From positions 62,001 to 126,000 of the forward strand of contig CAVZRR010000003.1 of the NCBI GenBank assembly GCA_963777725.1: a DNA stretch of 64,000 bases, read 5' to 3'. The position numbers and the translations under genes were made by a program. This stretch comes from RPQJ01 sp963777725. Lineage in GTDB: Bacteria; Pseudomonadota; Gammaproteobacteria; Steroidobacterales; Steroidobacteraceae. The notes beneath the pieces were generated by a model. The model saw only the letters and a list, made by a program, of their open reading frames with translations, had not been told where the DNA came from and made no database searches. Of this stretch, positions 46,664 through 57,757 are shown piece by piece (position 1 is the first letter of the stretch; each line of letters opens with the position of its first letter).

Positions 46664-47893
46664 TTGCCGAGGGGCGTCCACACACTGCTCGTTGCCGCCG
46701 CCGGGGTCGTGCTCGGCGCCGGCCTGGTGCTGCTGCGCGATGGCTCCGCAGACGGCCCGCGGTCCGTCGCGGCGCCGCAGCCGGACGCGGCGGCCGTGGC
46801 GCGCTCGCTGCTCGAGGAAGTCGAGGATCGCGTGCGCAGCGAGTACGTCGAGCCGGTGACCAAGGAACAGCTCGACCTTGCGGCCGTCGACGGCATGGTC
46901 GCGAGCCTCGATCCCCATTCCGCGTTCCTCGACCCGGCCGAGTACGAGGCGATGCGCGTCAGCACCGCCGGGCATTATTCCGGCGTCGGTCTCGAGGTCG
47001 CCGAGCGGGACGGGCGAATTGCGGTCGTGACGCCGATCGACGGCTCGCCGGCCGACCGCGCAGGCGTGCGCAGCGGTGACGTCCTGCTCGAAATCGACGG
47101 CCGCACCGTCGAGGGCGGGAGCCTCGAGGCGACCATCGAACGGATGCGTGGCTTCGTCGGCTCGACCGTGCGGCTCACCGTCGAGCGCAGCGGCGAACCC
47201 GAGCCGCTGCGTTTCGCGCTCGAGCGCTCCGAGGTGCACGTCCGCACGGTCCGCGCCGAGCCGCTTCCGGGTCGCTACGGTTACCTGCGCGTCACGCACT
47301 TCACCGACGCCACGCCGCGCGATTTCGACCGCGCGCTGGCCGGCCTGCAGTCGGATGCTCCGCTGCGCGGTCTCGTGCTCGACCTGCGCGGCAATCCCGG
47401 TGGCGTCCTCGAAGCGTCGGTCAGCGTCGCCGACGAGTTTCTCGACTCCGGGGTCATCGTCCGTGCCGAGGGTCGCACCGCGGAATCCCGCTTCGTGCTG
47501 CGCGCGACCGAGGGCGATGCTTTGCGCAGCGCCCCGCTGGTCGTGCTGATCGACCGCGGCTCGGCCTCGGGGGCGGAGATCGTGGCGGGCGCGCTGCGCG
47601 ATCACGGTCGCGCAACGCTGATGGGCGAGCGAACCTTCGGCAAGGGTTCGGTGCAGACGGTGATGCCGCTCGCCAACGGGCAAGCGCTCAAGCTCACGAC
47701 GTCCCGCTACTACACGCCCTCGGGAAGTTCGCTGCACGAGAGAGGTCTCGAGCCGGACGTGTCGCTGGCCGATGAGCTGCGGGGCGATGAGCAGGCCACG
47801 GTGCTGGTTGCGGATCCCGCCGTGCAGGCCGCGCTGCAATACCTGCGCGATCGCAGCCTCGGCACCCAGGTCGCCCTCGCCGGCGAGCACTGA
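46664..47893 (+). CDS. C-terminal processing protease, S41 (CtpA-like)
   Basis: Periplasmic serine protease, about 409 residues, which removes tails from envelope proteins. A TTG at 46664 after GGGGAAG fits as start and is followed by a signal-anchor (LLVAAAGVVLGAGLVLL). The PDZ domain has GVGLEVAERDGRIAVVTPI and GSPADRAGVRSGDVLLEIDG. The protease domain has DLRGNPGGVLEASVSVADEF, the catalytic Ser in IDRGSASGAEIVAGAL, and the Lys in GERTFGKGSVQTVMPL. It is directly after the GGDEF-EAL gene and near envC, a common grouping (envC-ctp). No start ATG in the leader. Confidence 0.93.
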   Translation: MPRGVHTLLVAAAGVVLGAGLVLLRDGSADGPRSVAAPQPDAAAVARSLLEEVEDRVRSEYVEPVTKEQLDLAAVDGMVASLDPHSAFLDPAEYEAMRVSTAGHYSGVGLEVAERDGRIAVVTPIDGSPADRAGVRSGDVLLEIDGRTVEGGSLEATIERMRGFVGSTVRLTVERSGEPEPLRFALERSEVHVRTVRAEPLPGRYGYLRVTHFTDATPRDFDRALAGLQSDAPLRGLVLDLRGNPGGVLEASVSVADEFLDSGVIVRAEGRTAESRFVLRATEGDALRSAPLVVLIDRGSASGAEIVAGALRDHGRATLMGERTFGKGSVQTVMPLANGQALKLTTSRYYTPSGSSLHERGLEPDVSLADELRGDEQATVLVADPAVQAALQYLRDRSLGTQVALAGEH

Positions 47894-47921
47894 TCCTCGC
47901 CTGCCAACGGGAGGCAGCCCG

Positions 47922-48522
47922 ATGTCCCGCGTGCTCGTGTTGCTCGCCGCAGGTTTCGAGGAAATCGAGGCCGTCACCGTCGTCGACCTGCTGCGTCGGG
48001 CCGGGATCGAAACCCGCACCGCCTCGCTCGGCCCGCGCGAAGTGACCGGCTCGCACGGCATCACCGTGACCGCCGACCTCACCCTCGACTCGGTCGATCC
48101 CGACGACTTCGAGATGATCGTGCTGCCGGGCGGCCTGCCGGGCGCCGATCACCTGCAAGGCGGATGACCGGGTGCTGGCCATGCTCAAGCGCTTCGCCGC
48201 AGCCGACCGCTACACGGCCGCGATCTGCGCAGCCCCCGGCGTGCTTGCGCACGCGGGGCTGCTCGAAGGCCGCACCGCGACGAGCTACCCCGGATTCCTG
48301 CGACCCGATTCGGCACCCGGCCTGCAGTTGAGCGAAGCTCCGGTGGTCATCGATGGCAAGGTCGTGACCTCGCGGGGCCCGGGCACGGCCATGGAGTTCG
48401 GCCTCGCGCTGATCGGGCTGCTGGAAGGTCCTGAGGCGGCGGGGCGCGTCAAGGAACGGCTGCAGTTGCCCTGGCAGTTACAGCAGGCCGCGCCCGGCAC
48501 CCCACAGCCCCCCGACCAGTAG
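47922..48522 (+). CDS. DJ-1/PfpI protein, YajL-like (frame broken)
   Basis: Small DJ-1-superfamily protein (about 199 residues), related to protein/nucleotide deglycases YajL and DJ-1. From ATG 47922 (GGGAGG upstream): RVLVLLAAGFEEIEAVTVVD with the conserved Glu, and EMIVLPGGLPGADHLQ. One extra G in 48159-48160 shifts the frame; without it ADDRVLAMLKRF follows naturally and the second part supplies the nucleophile in YTAAICAAPGVLAHAGLL and VTSRGPGTAMEFGLALI. The nucleophile elbow AAICAAPGVLA contains the conserved cysteine. The C-terminus overlaps a convergent MAPEG gene by 45 bases. Confidence 0.88.
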
Positions 48523-48861
48523 CACCAGTATCGGCAGCACGCTCAGTGTGAAGCCGACCTCGCGCTTCGCAGGATCCCTCACGTAGCCGCGCAGGTAGAG
48601 CATGCGTGCCACGATGAACACGAGCCCGAGCAGCGCGGCCCAGGTCGGGTCGACGTACATGCCGAAAAGCCAGATCGCCGGGACGAAGGCCACGAGCAGC
48701 TCGAGCGTGTTCTGGTGCACGCGGAAATAGCGATCGAACGTCTCGTGCCCCGTGACCGCCGGCGCCTTGACGCCGTACTTGCCGCGCGCCCAGCCGACCA
48801 GCATGCCGAAAGCGACGTACTGGAGCAGCGCAAGCACGATGACGACGGCGACGGGTTCCAT
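48478..48861 (-). CDS. MAPEG-family membrane protein
   Basis: Four-helix membrane protein of 127 residues in the MAPEG family. The diagnostic region FDRYFRVHQNTLELLVAFVP carries the His-Gln-Asn-Thr motif, close to glutathione-linked members, between helices at 4-24 and 55-70. Hydrophobic helices near 75-90 and 105-122 follow. Its sequence differs clearly from the other MAPEG at 12033. The physiological substrate is unknown. Confidence 0.87.
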   Translation of the reverse strand: MEPVAVVIVLALLQYVAFGMLVGWARGKYGVKAPAVTGHETFDRYFRVHQNTLELLVAFVPAIWLFGMYVDPTWAALLGLVFIVARMLYLRGYVRDPAKREVGFTLSVLPILVLLVGGLWGAGRGLL

Positions 48862-48960
48862 GCGGTCTCCCTGCGGGCAAATTGGTGCGCCGCGCAGATT
48901 CCTTTACCATGCCCGGCACGTCAATGGGCCGCGTGCGGCCCGCCGCCGGAGTCATGAGCC

Positions 48961-49335
48961 ATGGTTGGATTCCTGTTGCGCGCTGCGATCACGGCGCTCG
49001 GTCTCTGGGTCGCCAGCGAGCTGCTGAGCGGGCTGAGCTTCGACTCGACCACCAAGCTGATCGTCGCGGCGATCGTGCTCGGCGTGGTCAACGCATTCGT
49101 GCGGCCGCTCGCGTTCATCCTGACGCTGCCGCTGACCGTGCTGACGCTCGGGCTGTTCCTGCTGGTGCTGAACGCCGCGATGGTCGCGCTCGTGGCGTGG
49201 CTGGTGCCGGGCTTCCAGGTCGCAGGCTTCTGGACGGCCGTGGGCGCTGCGTTGATCGTCAGCCTGGTCTCGTGGGCGGCCTCGAGCGTGATCGGCTCGA
49301 ACGGCAAGGTGGAGATCTTCACCGGCCGCCGTTGA
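48961..49335 (+). CDS. Phage-holin-superfamily IV (YvlD-like) membrane protein
   Basis: Small integral membrane protein of 124 residues with four predicted helices (LLRAAITALGLWVASELL, LIVAAIVLGVVNAFV, ILTLPLTVLTLGLFLLVLNA, VALVAWLV and SLVSWAASSVI). The pattern VNAFVRPLAFILTLPLTVLT is typical of the widespread YvlD/holin-superfamily IV proteins, which are chromosomal and of unknown function. It is unrelated to any prophage here. Confidence 0.88.
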   Translation: MVGFLLRAAITALGLWVASELLSGLSFDSTTKLIVAAIVLGVVNAFVRPLAFILTLPLTVLTLGLFLLVLNAAMVALVAWLVPGFQVAGFWTAVGAALIVSLVSWAASSVIGSNGKVEIFTGRR

Positions 49336-49351
49336 GGCGGCGGACACGTCG

Positions 49352-50257
49352 CTACGCGAGCTTGCTCGGCAGCGTCACCAGCGCCACGCCGAGCAGCACG
49401 ACCACCATTCCCGCCAGCTGGGCGGGGCCAAGCACCTCACCGAGCACGAGCCAGCCGAGCACGGCCGCGACCGCCGGATTCACGAAGGCAAACGTGCCGA
49501 CGCGGTCCGCCGGCGAGTGCTTGAGCAGCCAGGAGTAGGCCGTGTATGCGAGCGCCGAGCCGAACACGGCGAGGTAGACCATCGCCGCAAGGCTGCCGGC
49601 GTGCCAGTGCCAGCGGGCCGGTTCGCCGAGGGCGGTTCCGCCTGCGAGCAGCCACGTGCCGCCGAAAGTCATCATCACGGCATTGAACGCGACCGGCCCC
49701 ACGGGCAGTTGCGCGTTGCGGTACAGAATCGTCCCGACGGACCAGCTCAGGCTGCTCACCAGCACCAGTGCCTGCCAGCCGAAGTATCCCGACGGCGCCG
49801 CGTCCCGCGGCCAGACGAGCAGCAACACGCCGGCGAGCCCGAGCAGCAGGCCGAGCGTGCCGCGCATCGTCAGGGCGTGACCCCGCGGTCCGAGCGCGCC
49901 GAGCCAGGCGATCCACAGCGCCGACCCCGCGCTCAGCAGCGCGCCCTCGTTGGACGGAATGTGCACCAGCGCCACCGTGCTGACGCCGTTGCTGAACGTG
50001 ATCATCAGCAGCGAGAACAGCAGCAGGTAGCGCCACTCGCGCCCGGTGCGCGGAAAGCGCTCGCGCAGCCCGAGTGCGATGACGGTGAGCAACGCGCCCG
50101 CGAGCAGGAAGCGCGCGCCGCCGAACAGCAGCGGCGGCAGCTCCCGCACTCCAAAGCGGATCGCGAGGAACGTCGAGCCCCAGACGAGATAGATCACCGC
50201 GTAGGCCGCGACGATTTTCAGTCGCAGCCGTGGGTCTTCGCTGGCGGCTGCGGTCAC
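49352..50257 (-). CDS. EamA/DMT-type transporter
   Basis: Drug/metabolite-transporter family protein, 301 residues with about ten membrane helices in two EamA halves. The first half starts AYAVIYLVWGSTFLAIRFG with PLLFGGARFLLAG; the second has SWSVGTILYRNAQLP and ALAYTAYSWLLKHSPADRVG, then VNPAVAAVLGWLVLGE. These are typical of YedA-like exporters. Its start overlaps the stop of the OPT gene in ATGA, so it is the last gene of the long minus-strand run. The substrate is unknown; amino-acid efflux would suit a peptide operon. Confidence 0.88.
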   Translation of the reverse strand: MTAAASEDPRLRLKIVAAYAVIYLVWGSTFLAIRFGVRELPPLLFGGARFLLAGALLTVIALGLRERFPRTGREWRYLLLFSLLMITFSNGVSTVALVHIPSNEGALLSAGSALWIAWLGALGPRGHALTMRGTLGLLLGLAGVLLLVWPRDAAPSGYFGWQALVLVSSLSWSVGTILYRNAQLPVGPVAFNAVMMTFGGTWLLAGGTALGEPARWHWHAGSLAAMVYLAVFGSALAYTAYSWLLKHSPADRVGTFAFVNPAVAAVLGWLVLGEVLGPAQLAGMVVVLLGVALVTLPSKLA

Positions 50258-52179
50258 GATCGGCGCGTGCCAACCCTGTAGAGCTGCAGCGCCAGCGCAC
50301 CGACGATGGCCAGACCGAGCCAGCCACCGAACTGCAGCGCGCCCGGCAGCGCGATCACGTCGGCGCGGCCCGACATGACGATCGGGATCGCGATGAAGAT
50401 ACCCATCAGCGCTTCACCGGTGATCAGGCCTGCCGCGAACAGCATGCCGTTGCGCTTGGCGCGCTCGGCCTCGCCCGTCTCGCCGTGCACGCCGAGCCGG
50501 CGCTCGACGAGGTGCGCGATCAGGCCGCCGGCGAAGATCGGCACCGAGAGCTCGAGCGGCAGGTAGATGCCCACTGCGACGGCGAGCACCGGCGCACGAA
50601 ACTCGGAGTTGCGGCCCTTCAGCCACAGGTCGAACGCGACCACCGCGGCGCCGATGCCGGCGCCGATCGCGATCATGCCCCAGGGCAATTCGCCGCCGAA
50701 CATGCCCTTGGCGACCGAGGCCATCAACGTTGCCTGCGGCGCGAGCAGCGGATCGGGGTGCTCCGCCGTCGGCACGCCGATGCCGTAGGCCTTGGCCAGC
50801 AGGTTCAGCACCGGCGCCATCACGAGCGCGCTCGAGGCTGCGCCGATCGCGAGCATCACCTGCTGCTTCCAGGGCGTGGCGCCGACGATGTAGCCGCACT
50901 TCAGGTCCTGCAGGTTGTCGCCGCCGATGCACGCCGCGCAGCAGACCACCGCGCCGATCATGATCGCCGCGACCGGGCCGAGCGCTGCGTTGCGGCCCAT
51001 CAGCAGCATCAGCACCAGCGAGGCGAACAGGATCGTGCAGATCGTGATGCCGGACACCGGGTTGTTCGAGGAACCCACGAGACCCGCCATGTACGCGGAC
51101 ACCGAGACGAACAGGAATCCCGCAACGATCATGATGATCGTCATCGGCAAGCTGACGGCGATGTCGCCGACGATGTTCTGGTAGAGCGCGAACAGCGGCA
51201 AAGTGAAGAGCAGCGTGCCGATCATGATCGCGTTCATCGGCAGGTCGCGCTCGGTGTGCGACACCACGGCGCCCGCGGCGCCGGCGCGGGCGGCCTCGAG
51301 CCCGCTGCGGATGCCGGACAGCAGCGACTCGCGGATCGAGATCAGCGCCCACACGCCTCCCACCAGCATCGCGCCGACGCCGAGGTAGCGGATCTGCGCA
51401 GACCAGATCGCGTACGCGGCATCCTCGGCGCTGGCCCCGGCGATGCGCGCCGCAAGCTCGGCGTTGCCGTCGAGGAAGAACGCGCTGTAGATCGGGATCG
51501 CGATGTTCCAGGAAATGATGCCGCCGCTGACGACCAGGATGCCGATGTTGAGGCCGACGATGTAGCCGACGCCCAGCAGCGCGGGCGAGAGGTTGGTGCC
51601 GAAATAGGCGATGCCCTTGCCGGCCCACGCGGCCGCGGCGGCCGTGTCGGGGAACAGCCGCAGCCCGCTCGCGGCGGCCAGCTTGGCGAACCCGCCGCCC
51701 AGCGCCGCGACCCCGAGGATCTTGACGCCCTGCGCCGGGTTCTCGCCGGTCTTGAGTACCTCGGCCGCGGCCTTGCCCTCGGGAAAAGCGAGGCCCTGGT
51801 CGACGATCAGCGCGCGGCGCAGCGGCACCGAGAAGAACACGCCGAGGATGCCGCCGAGGCCCGCGATGGCGAGCACCCAGAGGTACTGGAAGTCCGACCA
51901 GTGGCCGAGGATCACCAGCGCCGGGATCGTGAAGATCACGCCCGACGCGATCGACGAGCCGGCCGACGCGCCCGTCTGCACGATGTTGTTCTCGAGGATG
52001 CCGCCGCCGCCGAGCACCCGCAGCACGGCCATCGAGACGACCGCCGCCGGGATCGCCGACGCGATCGTCATGCCGGCGAAGAGCCCGAGATAGGTGTTGG
52101 CGGCCGCGAGGATCATCGCCAGCACGATGGCGAGCGTGACGGCGCGGAACGTGAGCTGCGGTGCGACGGCTGTGTTCAT
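50254..52179 (-). CDS. OPT-family oligopeptide transporter
   Basis: Proton-coupled oligopeptide-transporter family protein of 641 residues and about 15 membrane helices. Typical blocks: ANTYLGLFAGMTIASAIPAA, FPEGKAAAEVLKTGE, GIISWNIAIPIYSAFFL, IGGDNLQDLKCGYIVGATPW, and GEALMGIFIAIPIV. Members move small peptides or metal chelates; NLQDLK and the FPEG motif are diagnostic. ATG 52179 is chosen because it begins the conserved region; a longer start has no similarity. It lies 31 bases downstream of the M2 peptidase gene. Confidence 0.93.
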   Translation of the reverse strand: MNTAVAPQLTFRAVTLAIVLAMILAAANTYLGLFAGMTIASAIPAAVVSMAVLRVLGGGGILENNIVQTGASAGSSIASGVIFTIPALVILGHWSDFQYLWVLAIAGLGGILGVFFSVPLRRALIVDQGLAFPEGKAAAEVLKTGENPAQGVKILGVAALGGGFAKLAAASGLRLFPDTAAAAAWAGKGIAYFGTNLSPALLGVGYIVGLNIGILVVSGGIISWNIAIPIYSAFFLDGNAELAARIAGASAEDAAYAIWSAQIRYLGVGAMLVGGVWALISIRESLLSGIRSGLEAARAGAAGAVVSHTERDLPMNAIMIGTLLFTLPLFALYQNIVGDIAVSLPMTIIMIVAGFLFVSVSAYMAGLVGSSNNPVSGITICTILFASLVLMLLMGRNAALGPVAAIMIGAVVCCAACIGGDNLQDLKCGYIVGATPWKQQVMLAIGAASSALVMAPVLNLLAKAYGIGVPTAEHPDPLLAPQATLMASVAKGMFGGELPWGMIAIGAGIGAAVVAFDLWLKGRNSEFRAPVLAVAVGIYLPLELSVPIFAGGLIAHLVERRLGVHGETGEAERAKRNGMLFAAGLITGEALMGIFIAIPIVMSGRADVIALPGALQFGGWLGLAIVGALALQLYRVGTRRS

Positions 52180-52210
52180 ATGGTTCTTCGCTGCCGGAAG
52201 TGGCCGCATC

Positions 52211-54033
52211 CTACCAGCCGCAGGCCTGTCCCTCGTTCTGCTGCTCGAGCCAGGCCTTGAGCGGCGCGAAGTACTCCAGGATCGCCGAGGCATCCATCTC
52301 GCGCGTGCCGGTCAACTCCTGCAGCGTGTCCTGCCACGGCTGGCTGGCGCCCTTGGCGAGCATCGCGCCGAACTTCCGGCCGGCCGCCTCGTTGCCGTAG
52401 ATCGAGCACTCCGCGAGCGGGCCCTCGACGCCCGCCACGTCGCACAGCGCCCGCTGGAACTGGAACTGCAGGATCGACGACAGGAAGTACCGCGTGTACG
52501 GATAGTTGCCCGGGATGTGGAACTTGGCGCCCGGGTCGAAGTCGGCTTCGGTGCGCTCGACCGGCGGCGCGACGCCCTGGTATTTCTCGCGCAGCGCCCA
52601 CCACGCCGCGTTGTAGTCCGCGGGCTTCACCTGGCCCGAGAAGACCTGCCAGCGCCACTCGTCGATCATCTTGCCGAACGGCAGGAACGCGATCTTCTCG
52701 AGCGCCATCTTCATCTGCTGGTTGATGACCGCCTGCGGGCTCGGCTTCGCCGGCGGCACCAGGCCGATCTCCGCGAGATACGCAGGCGTCATCGACAGGT
52801 TGACGGTGTCGCCGACCGCCTCGTGGAACCCGTCGTGCGCGCCCGTCTGGAAGATGAACGGCTGGTCCTGGTACCACAGGTAGTAATAGACGTGGCCGAG
52901 CTCGTGGTACATCGTCCGCAGGTCGTCCTGGAGCGGCCGCGTGCACATCTTGATGCGCACGTCCTGCTTGCCGTCCATGTGCCAGGCGCTCGGGTGGCAC
53001 TGCACGTCCCGGTCGCGCGGCCGGGTCAGCATCGAGCGCTCCCAGAACGTCTCCGGGAGCTTCGGGAACGCGATCGACTGGTAGAACGTCTCCGCGGATT
53101 TCATCATCCGTGACCGCGTCGTAACCCTGCTTCTCGAGCGCCGCGTCGACATCGAGCTCGCTGACGCCGGGATAGGGCTCGAGCAGGTCGTAGATCGCAT
53201 CCCACTGCTGGGCCCACATGTTGCCCAGCAGGTGCGCCGGAATCGGCTTCCCGACCGGCACCTTGTCTGCGCCGTACTTCTGCGCGAGCCGGCCGCGCGC
53301 ATAGCAGTGCAGGTCGCGGTAGAGCGGTTCCACCTGGCCGTACAGGCGGGCCGCCTCGCGGGTGAACTCGTCCGCCGGCATGTCGTAGCCCGAGCGCCAC
53401 ATCACGCCGAGGTCGGCGAAGCCGAGCGCCCTCGCGCCCTCGTTGGCAAGCTCGACGAAGCGTACGTAGTCTGGTCGCAGCGGCCGCGCTGCGTCGTGCC
53501 AGCCGCGCCAGGCCGCGAGCAGTTCGTCGTAGTCGCGACTCGTCTCCAGCACCTGCTTGAGCTGGATCTCGTTGCGGCACGACCCGGGTCCCTGCGGGCA
53601 CCAGGTCGCGGAGCCGTACTTGGCCTCCATGCCGGCCGCAAGCTTCGCAAGCTCGGCGCGCTTCAGCGGCGTCGTCGGGTGCCGGCGCGGAGACGCCGAG
53701 CCTGAGCAGGTCGAGCGCGCGCCGCGAGGACGGGCTCATCGGCTGGCCGTCGAACTGGCGTGCCTGCTCGACCGCGGTGCTGAAGTACTCGAGGAACCGC
53801 TCGTTGGCCCGCGCATTCAGCAACTGGGTGTCGACGGTGATGTAGGTGCCCTGCGTCCAGCCCGCCGCGGCGGATTCGAGGCCGATCGCGGCGAGCTCCT
53901 GGTTGAGGCGCGCGACGAACTCGTCGGCCGTCTCGGCGGCGGCGAATCCCACCGGCAGCACGGACAGCGACGCAACAAATGCGGCGACGCCGGCGCGGCG
54001 AGCCTTGCGGATGGCTTCCCGAATCATCGTCAC
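52211..54033 (-). CDS. Peptidyl-dipeptidase, M2 (ACE-like), frame broken
   Basis: Zinc dipeptidyl carboxypeptidase of about 607 residues, of the ACE family. The signal peptide (RAGVAAFVASLSVLPVGFAA) from ATG 54033 suggests export. The metal site HELGH lies in TMYHELGHVYYYLWYQDQ, with the second Glu in DGFHEAVGDTVNLSM and the C-terminal YPYTRYFLSSILQFQFQRAL. The frame changes twice, near 53680 (after ALDLLRLGVSAP; next frame TTPLKRAELAKLA) and near 53105 (VTDD to MMKSAETFYQS). Active-site regions are intact on the far side, so sequence error is more likely than decay. It lies between an OPT and a POT transporter. Confidence 0.87.
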
Positions 54034-54040
54034 CCCGATG

Positions 54041-55411
<1,371 letters not shown>

Positions 55412-55500
55412 GGTTTTTTGCTTCTACTTCAGGTGTTTGCGCGGACGCGCGCGAGGGGCGCAAGTGTCTGCGATGTTGCGGTGCAAGAGCAAGCTGGCGC

Positions 55501-56979
55501 TTACTTAACGCCGCCCATGAGCCGCGTCACGGGCCGGCTGATCAGCAGCAGTACCAGTCCGACCACGCAGCCGTACACGACGATGTTGAAATAACGGCCG
55601 GGCATCGCGGCGAGATCGTTCGGATCGAAACTGCCGGCGATCAGGCCGGCCGTCAGCTTGCCGAGCGAGCTGGCCAGGAACCAGACGCCCATCATCTGGC
55701 CGACGAAGCGCGCCGGCGCGAGCTTCGTCACGGTCGAGAGGCCCACGGGGCTCAGGCAGAGCTCGCCAAACGTGTGCAGCAGGTAGGTCAGGATCAGGAA
55801 ATAGGCCGGCGACTGCGTGCCGCCGGCGACGATGCCCGCGGCCTTCACCATGAACAGGAAGCCGAGCCCCATCAGCAGCAGGCCGAACGCGAACTTGAGC
55901 GGCGCGGCGGGGTTCAGGTTGCGGCGCGCGAGGCTCACCCAGAGCGCCGAGAATACCGGCGCGAACAGGATCACGAACGCGGGCTGGACCGACTGGAACC
56001 AGCCAGCTGGAATCTCGAAGCCGCCGACGAATCGATCGACGTGCCGCTTGGCGAACAGGTTCATCGACGAGCCGGCCTGCTCGAAGCCCGACCAGAACAA
56101 CGCACACGCGACGAACATCACCAGCACGACGACGACGCGTTTGCGCTCGACCGTGTCGAGGCCGGCACCGAAGAACAGGTAGAGAAAATAGGCTGCCGCC
56201 ATGCCAACCAGGACATAGGCCGCTGCCTTTGCGAGTGGCGCCGGGTTCACGGCGACGACCCCGCTCATGAGCAGGAATGCGGCGAGCGCGAGCATCGCCA
56301 CCCCTGCGCCGAGCACGATCCAGTCGCGCCGCAGGCCTGTATCGCCATCGGGCCGATGTGCCGACACTCCTGCGCCGCCAAGCAGGCCCCGCGACAGCCA
56401 GAACTGCGCAAGCCCGAGCGGCATGCCGATGGCCGCGGCCAGGAAGCCGATACGCCATCCGTACTTCAGTGCGAGCCAGCCCGCGATCAGCGGCCCGATG
56501 AACGCGCCGAGGTTGATTCCCATGTAGAAGATCGTGAAGCCGGCATCGCGCCGGCCGCCGCCCTCCGGGTACAACTCGGCGACGAGCGTCGAGATGTTGG
56601 GCTTCAACAGGCCGACACCGAGGACGATCACGACCAGGCCGCCGAAGAACAGCGGGGGCGGACCCGGAATCACCAGCATCAGGTTGCCGATCGTCATCAG
56701 CGTGCCGCCGGCCATGACCGCCCGCTGGGCGCCGATCAGGCGGTCGGCGATCCAGCCGCCCGGCAGCGCGGCCATGAACACCGCGGCCGTGTAGAGCCCG
56801 TAGATTGCGGTGGCGGTCTTGTCGTCGAAGCCGTAGCCGCCGCTCGCGACAGCATCGACGAGAAACAGCACCAGCAGCGCGCGCATGCCATAGAACGTGA
56901 AGCGCTCCCACATCTCCGTGAAGAAGAGCGTGGCGAGCGCGCGCGGGTGACCGAAGAAACTCGCGGCCGGACTACTCAC
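55501..56979 (-). CDS. POT-family peptide symporter, second copy
   Basis: Second peptide importer, 492 residues. EMWERFTFYGMRALLVLFL, GGWIADRLIGAQRAVMAGG, LLKPNISTLVAELYPEGGGR, FTIFYMGINLGAFIGPL and the helix-7 FEQAGSSMNLFAKRHVD are all present. It is about 35 residues longer than its neighbour in the middle loop region. The best start is GTG 56979, which overlaps the tatC stop by eight bases; a longer reading from 57042 lacks similarity. This coupling joins the peptide genes to the tat operon. Confidence 0.94.
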   Translation of the reverse strand: MSSPAASFFGHPRALATLFFTEMWERFTFYGMRALLVLFLVDAVASGGYGFDDKTATAIYGLYTAAVFMAALPGGWIADRLIGAQRAVMAGGTLMTIGNLMLVIPGPPPLFFGGLVVIVLGVGLLKPNISTLVAELYPEGGGRRDAGFTIFYMGINLGAFIGPLIAGWLALKYGWRIGFLAAAIGMPLGLAQFWLSRGLLGGAGVSAHRPDGDTGLRRDWIVLGAGVAMLALAAFLLMSGVVAVNPAPLAKAAAYVLVGMAAAYFLYLFFGAGLDTVERKRVVVVLVMFVACALFWSGFEQAGSSMNLFAKRHVDRFVGGFEIPAGWFQSVQPAFVILFAPVFSALWVSLARRNLNPAAPLKFAFGLLLMGLGFLFMVKAAGIVAGGTQSPAYFLILTYLLHTFGELCLSPVGLSTVTKLAPARFVGQMMGVWFLASSLGKLTAGLIAGSFDPNDLAAMPGRYFNIVVYGCVVGLVLLLISRPVTRLMGGVK

Positions 56980-57757
56980 CGGATCCCGCCGTCTCCTCGG
57001 CTGCCGCTTCCGCAGGCCGATTCCGGGCCAGGTACCGGGCAAAGAGGATGCCGAGCTCGTACAGGATGTACATCGGCACGGCCATGAAGCTCTGCGAGAT
57101 GGCGTCGGGCGGCGTCAGGAAGGCCGCCACGACGAAGATGCCAAGCAGCACGTAACCCCGGTTCTTCTGCAGCGTCTCCACCTTGACGAGGCCGGTCGAC
57201 GCCAGCAGCACGACGGCGATCGGCACCTCGAAGGCGATGCCGAATGCGAAGAACAGCAGCAGCGTGAAGTCGAGATAGCTCGAGATGTCCGTCATCATCA
57301 GCACGCCTTCCGGCGTGGTCGTCGTGAGGAAGCCGAACATCAGCGGGAACACGATGAAATAGGCGAACGCGACGCCGACATAGAACAGCACCACGCTGGA
57401 GGCGAACAGCGGCAGGGCAAAGCGCTTCTCGCGGCGATACAGTCCCGGCGCGACGAAGCCCCACACCTGGTAGAGCACGTAGGGCATCGCCACGAAGATC
57501 GCGGCGATCAGCGCGAGCTTGAGCGGGGTCATGAACGGGGCGACGACGCTGGTCGCGATCAGCGACGTGCCTTCCGGCAGCTTCTCGATCAGCGGCCGCG
57601 CCACCAGCGTGAACAGGTCGTTGGAGAAGAAGACCAGCGGGACGAAGACGATGAAGATCGCGATGAGCGCGCGCAACAGGCGATCGCGCAACTCGAGCAG
57701 GTGCGAGATCAGGGTGCCTTCGGCGAGCGGCTCCGGCTCACCCGGGCTTTGACTCAT
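56972..57757 (-). CDS. tatC: Twin-arginine translocase subunit TatC
   Basis: Core subunit of the Tat system for folded proteins, 261 residues with six helices. N-terminal motif SHLLELRDRLLRALIAIFIV, VAPFMTPLKLALIAAIFVAMP, YQVWGFVAPGLYRREKRFA, FAFGIAFEVPIAVVLL, and the RGYVLLGIFVVAAFLTPPD motif are as expected. ATG 57757 overlaps the end of tatB by 20 bases. The C-terminus ends in an acidic tail just at the start of the second POT gene. Confidence 0.97.
   Translation of the reverse strand: MSQSPGEPEPLAEGTLISHLLELRDRLLRALIAIFIVFVPLVFFSNDLFTLVARPLIEKLPEGTSLIATSVVAPFMTPLKLALIAAIFVAMPYVLYQVWGFVAPGLYRREKRFALPLFASSVVLFYVGVAFAYFIVFPLMFGFLTTTTPEGVLMMTDISSYLDFTLLLFFAFGIAFEVPIAVVLLASTGLVKVETLQKNRGYVLLGIFVVAAFLTPPDAISQSFMAVPMYILYELGILFARYLARNRPAEAAAEETAGSGE

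Noticed and set aside
48961..49335. Holin-like gene as a sign of a prophage
   Set aside because: The YvlD-type family is chromosomal and widespread, and no other phage genes, integrase or attachment sites are nearby.
50230..52260. Very long plus-strand frame opposite the OPT transporter
   Set aside because: Composition is rich in His, Arg, Asp and Gln typical of antisense reading of membrane proteins; the minus strand encodes a complete OPT protein.
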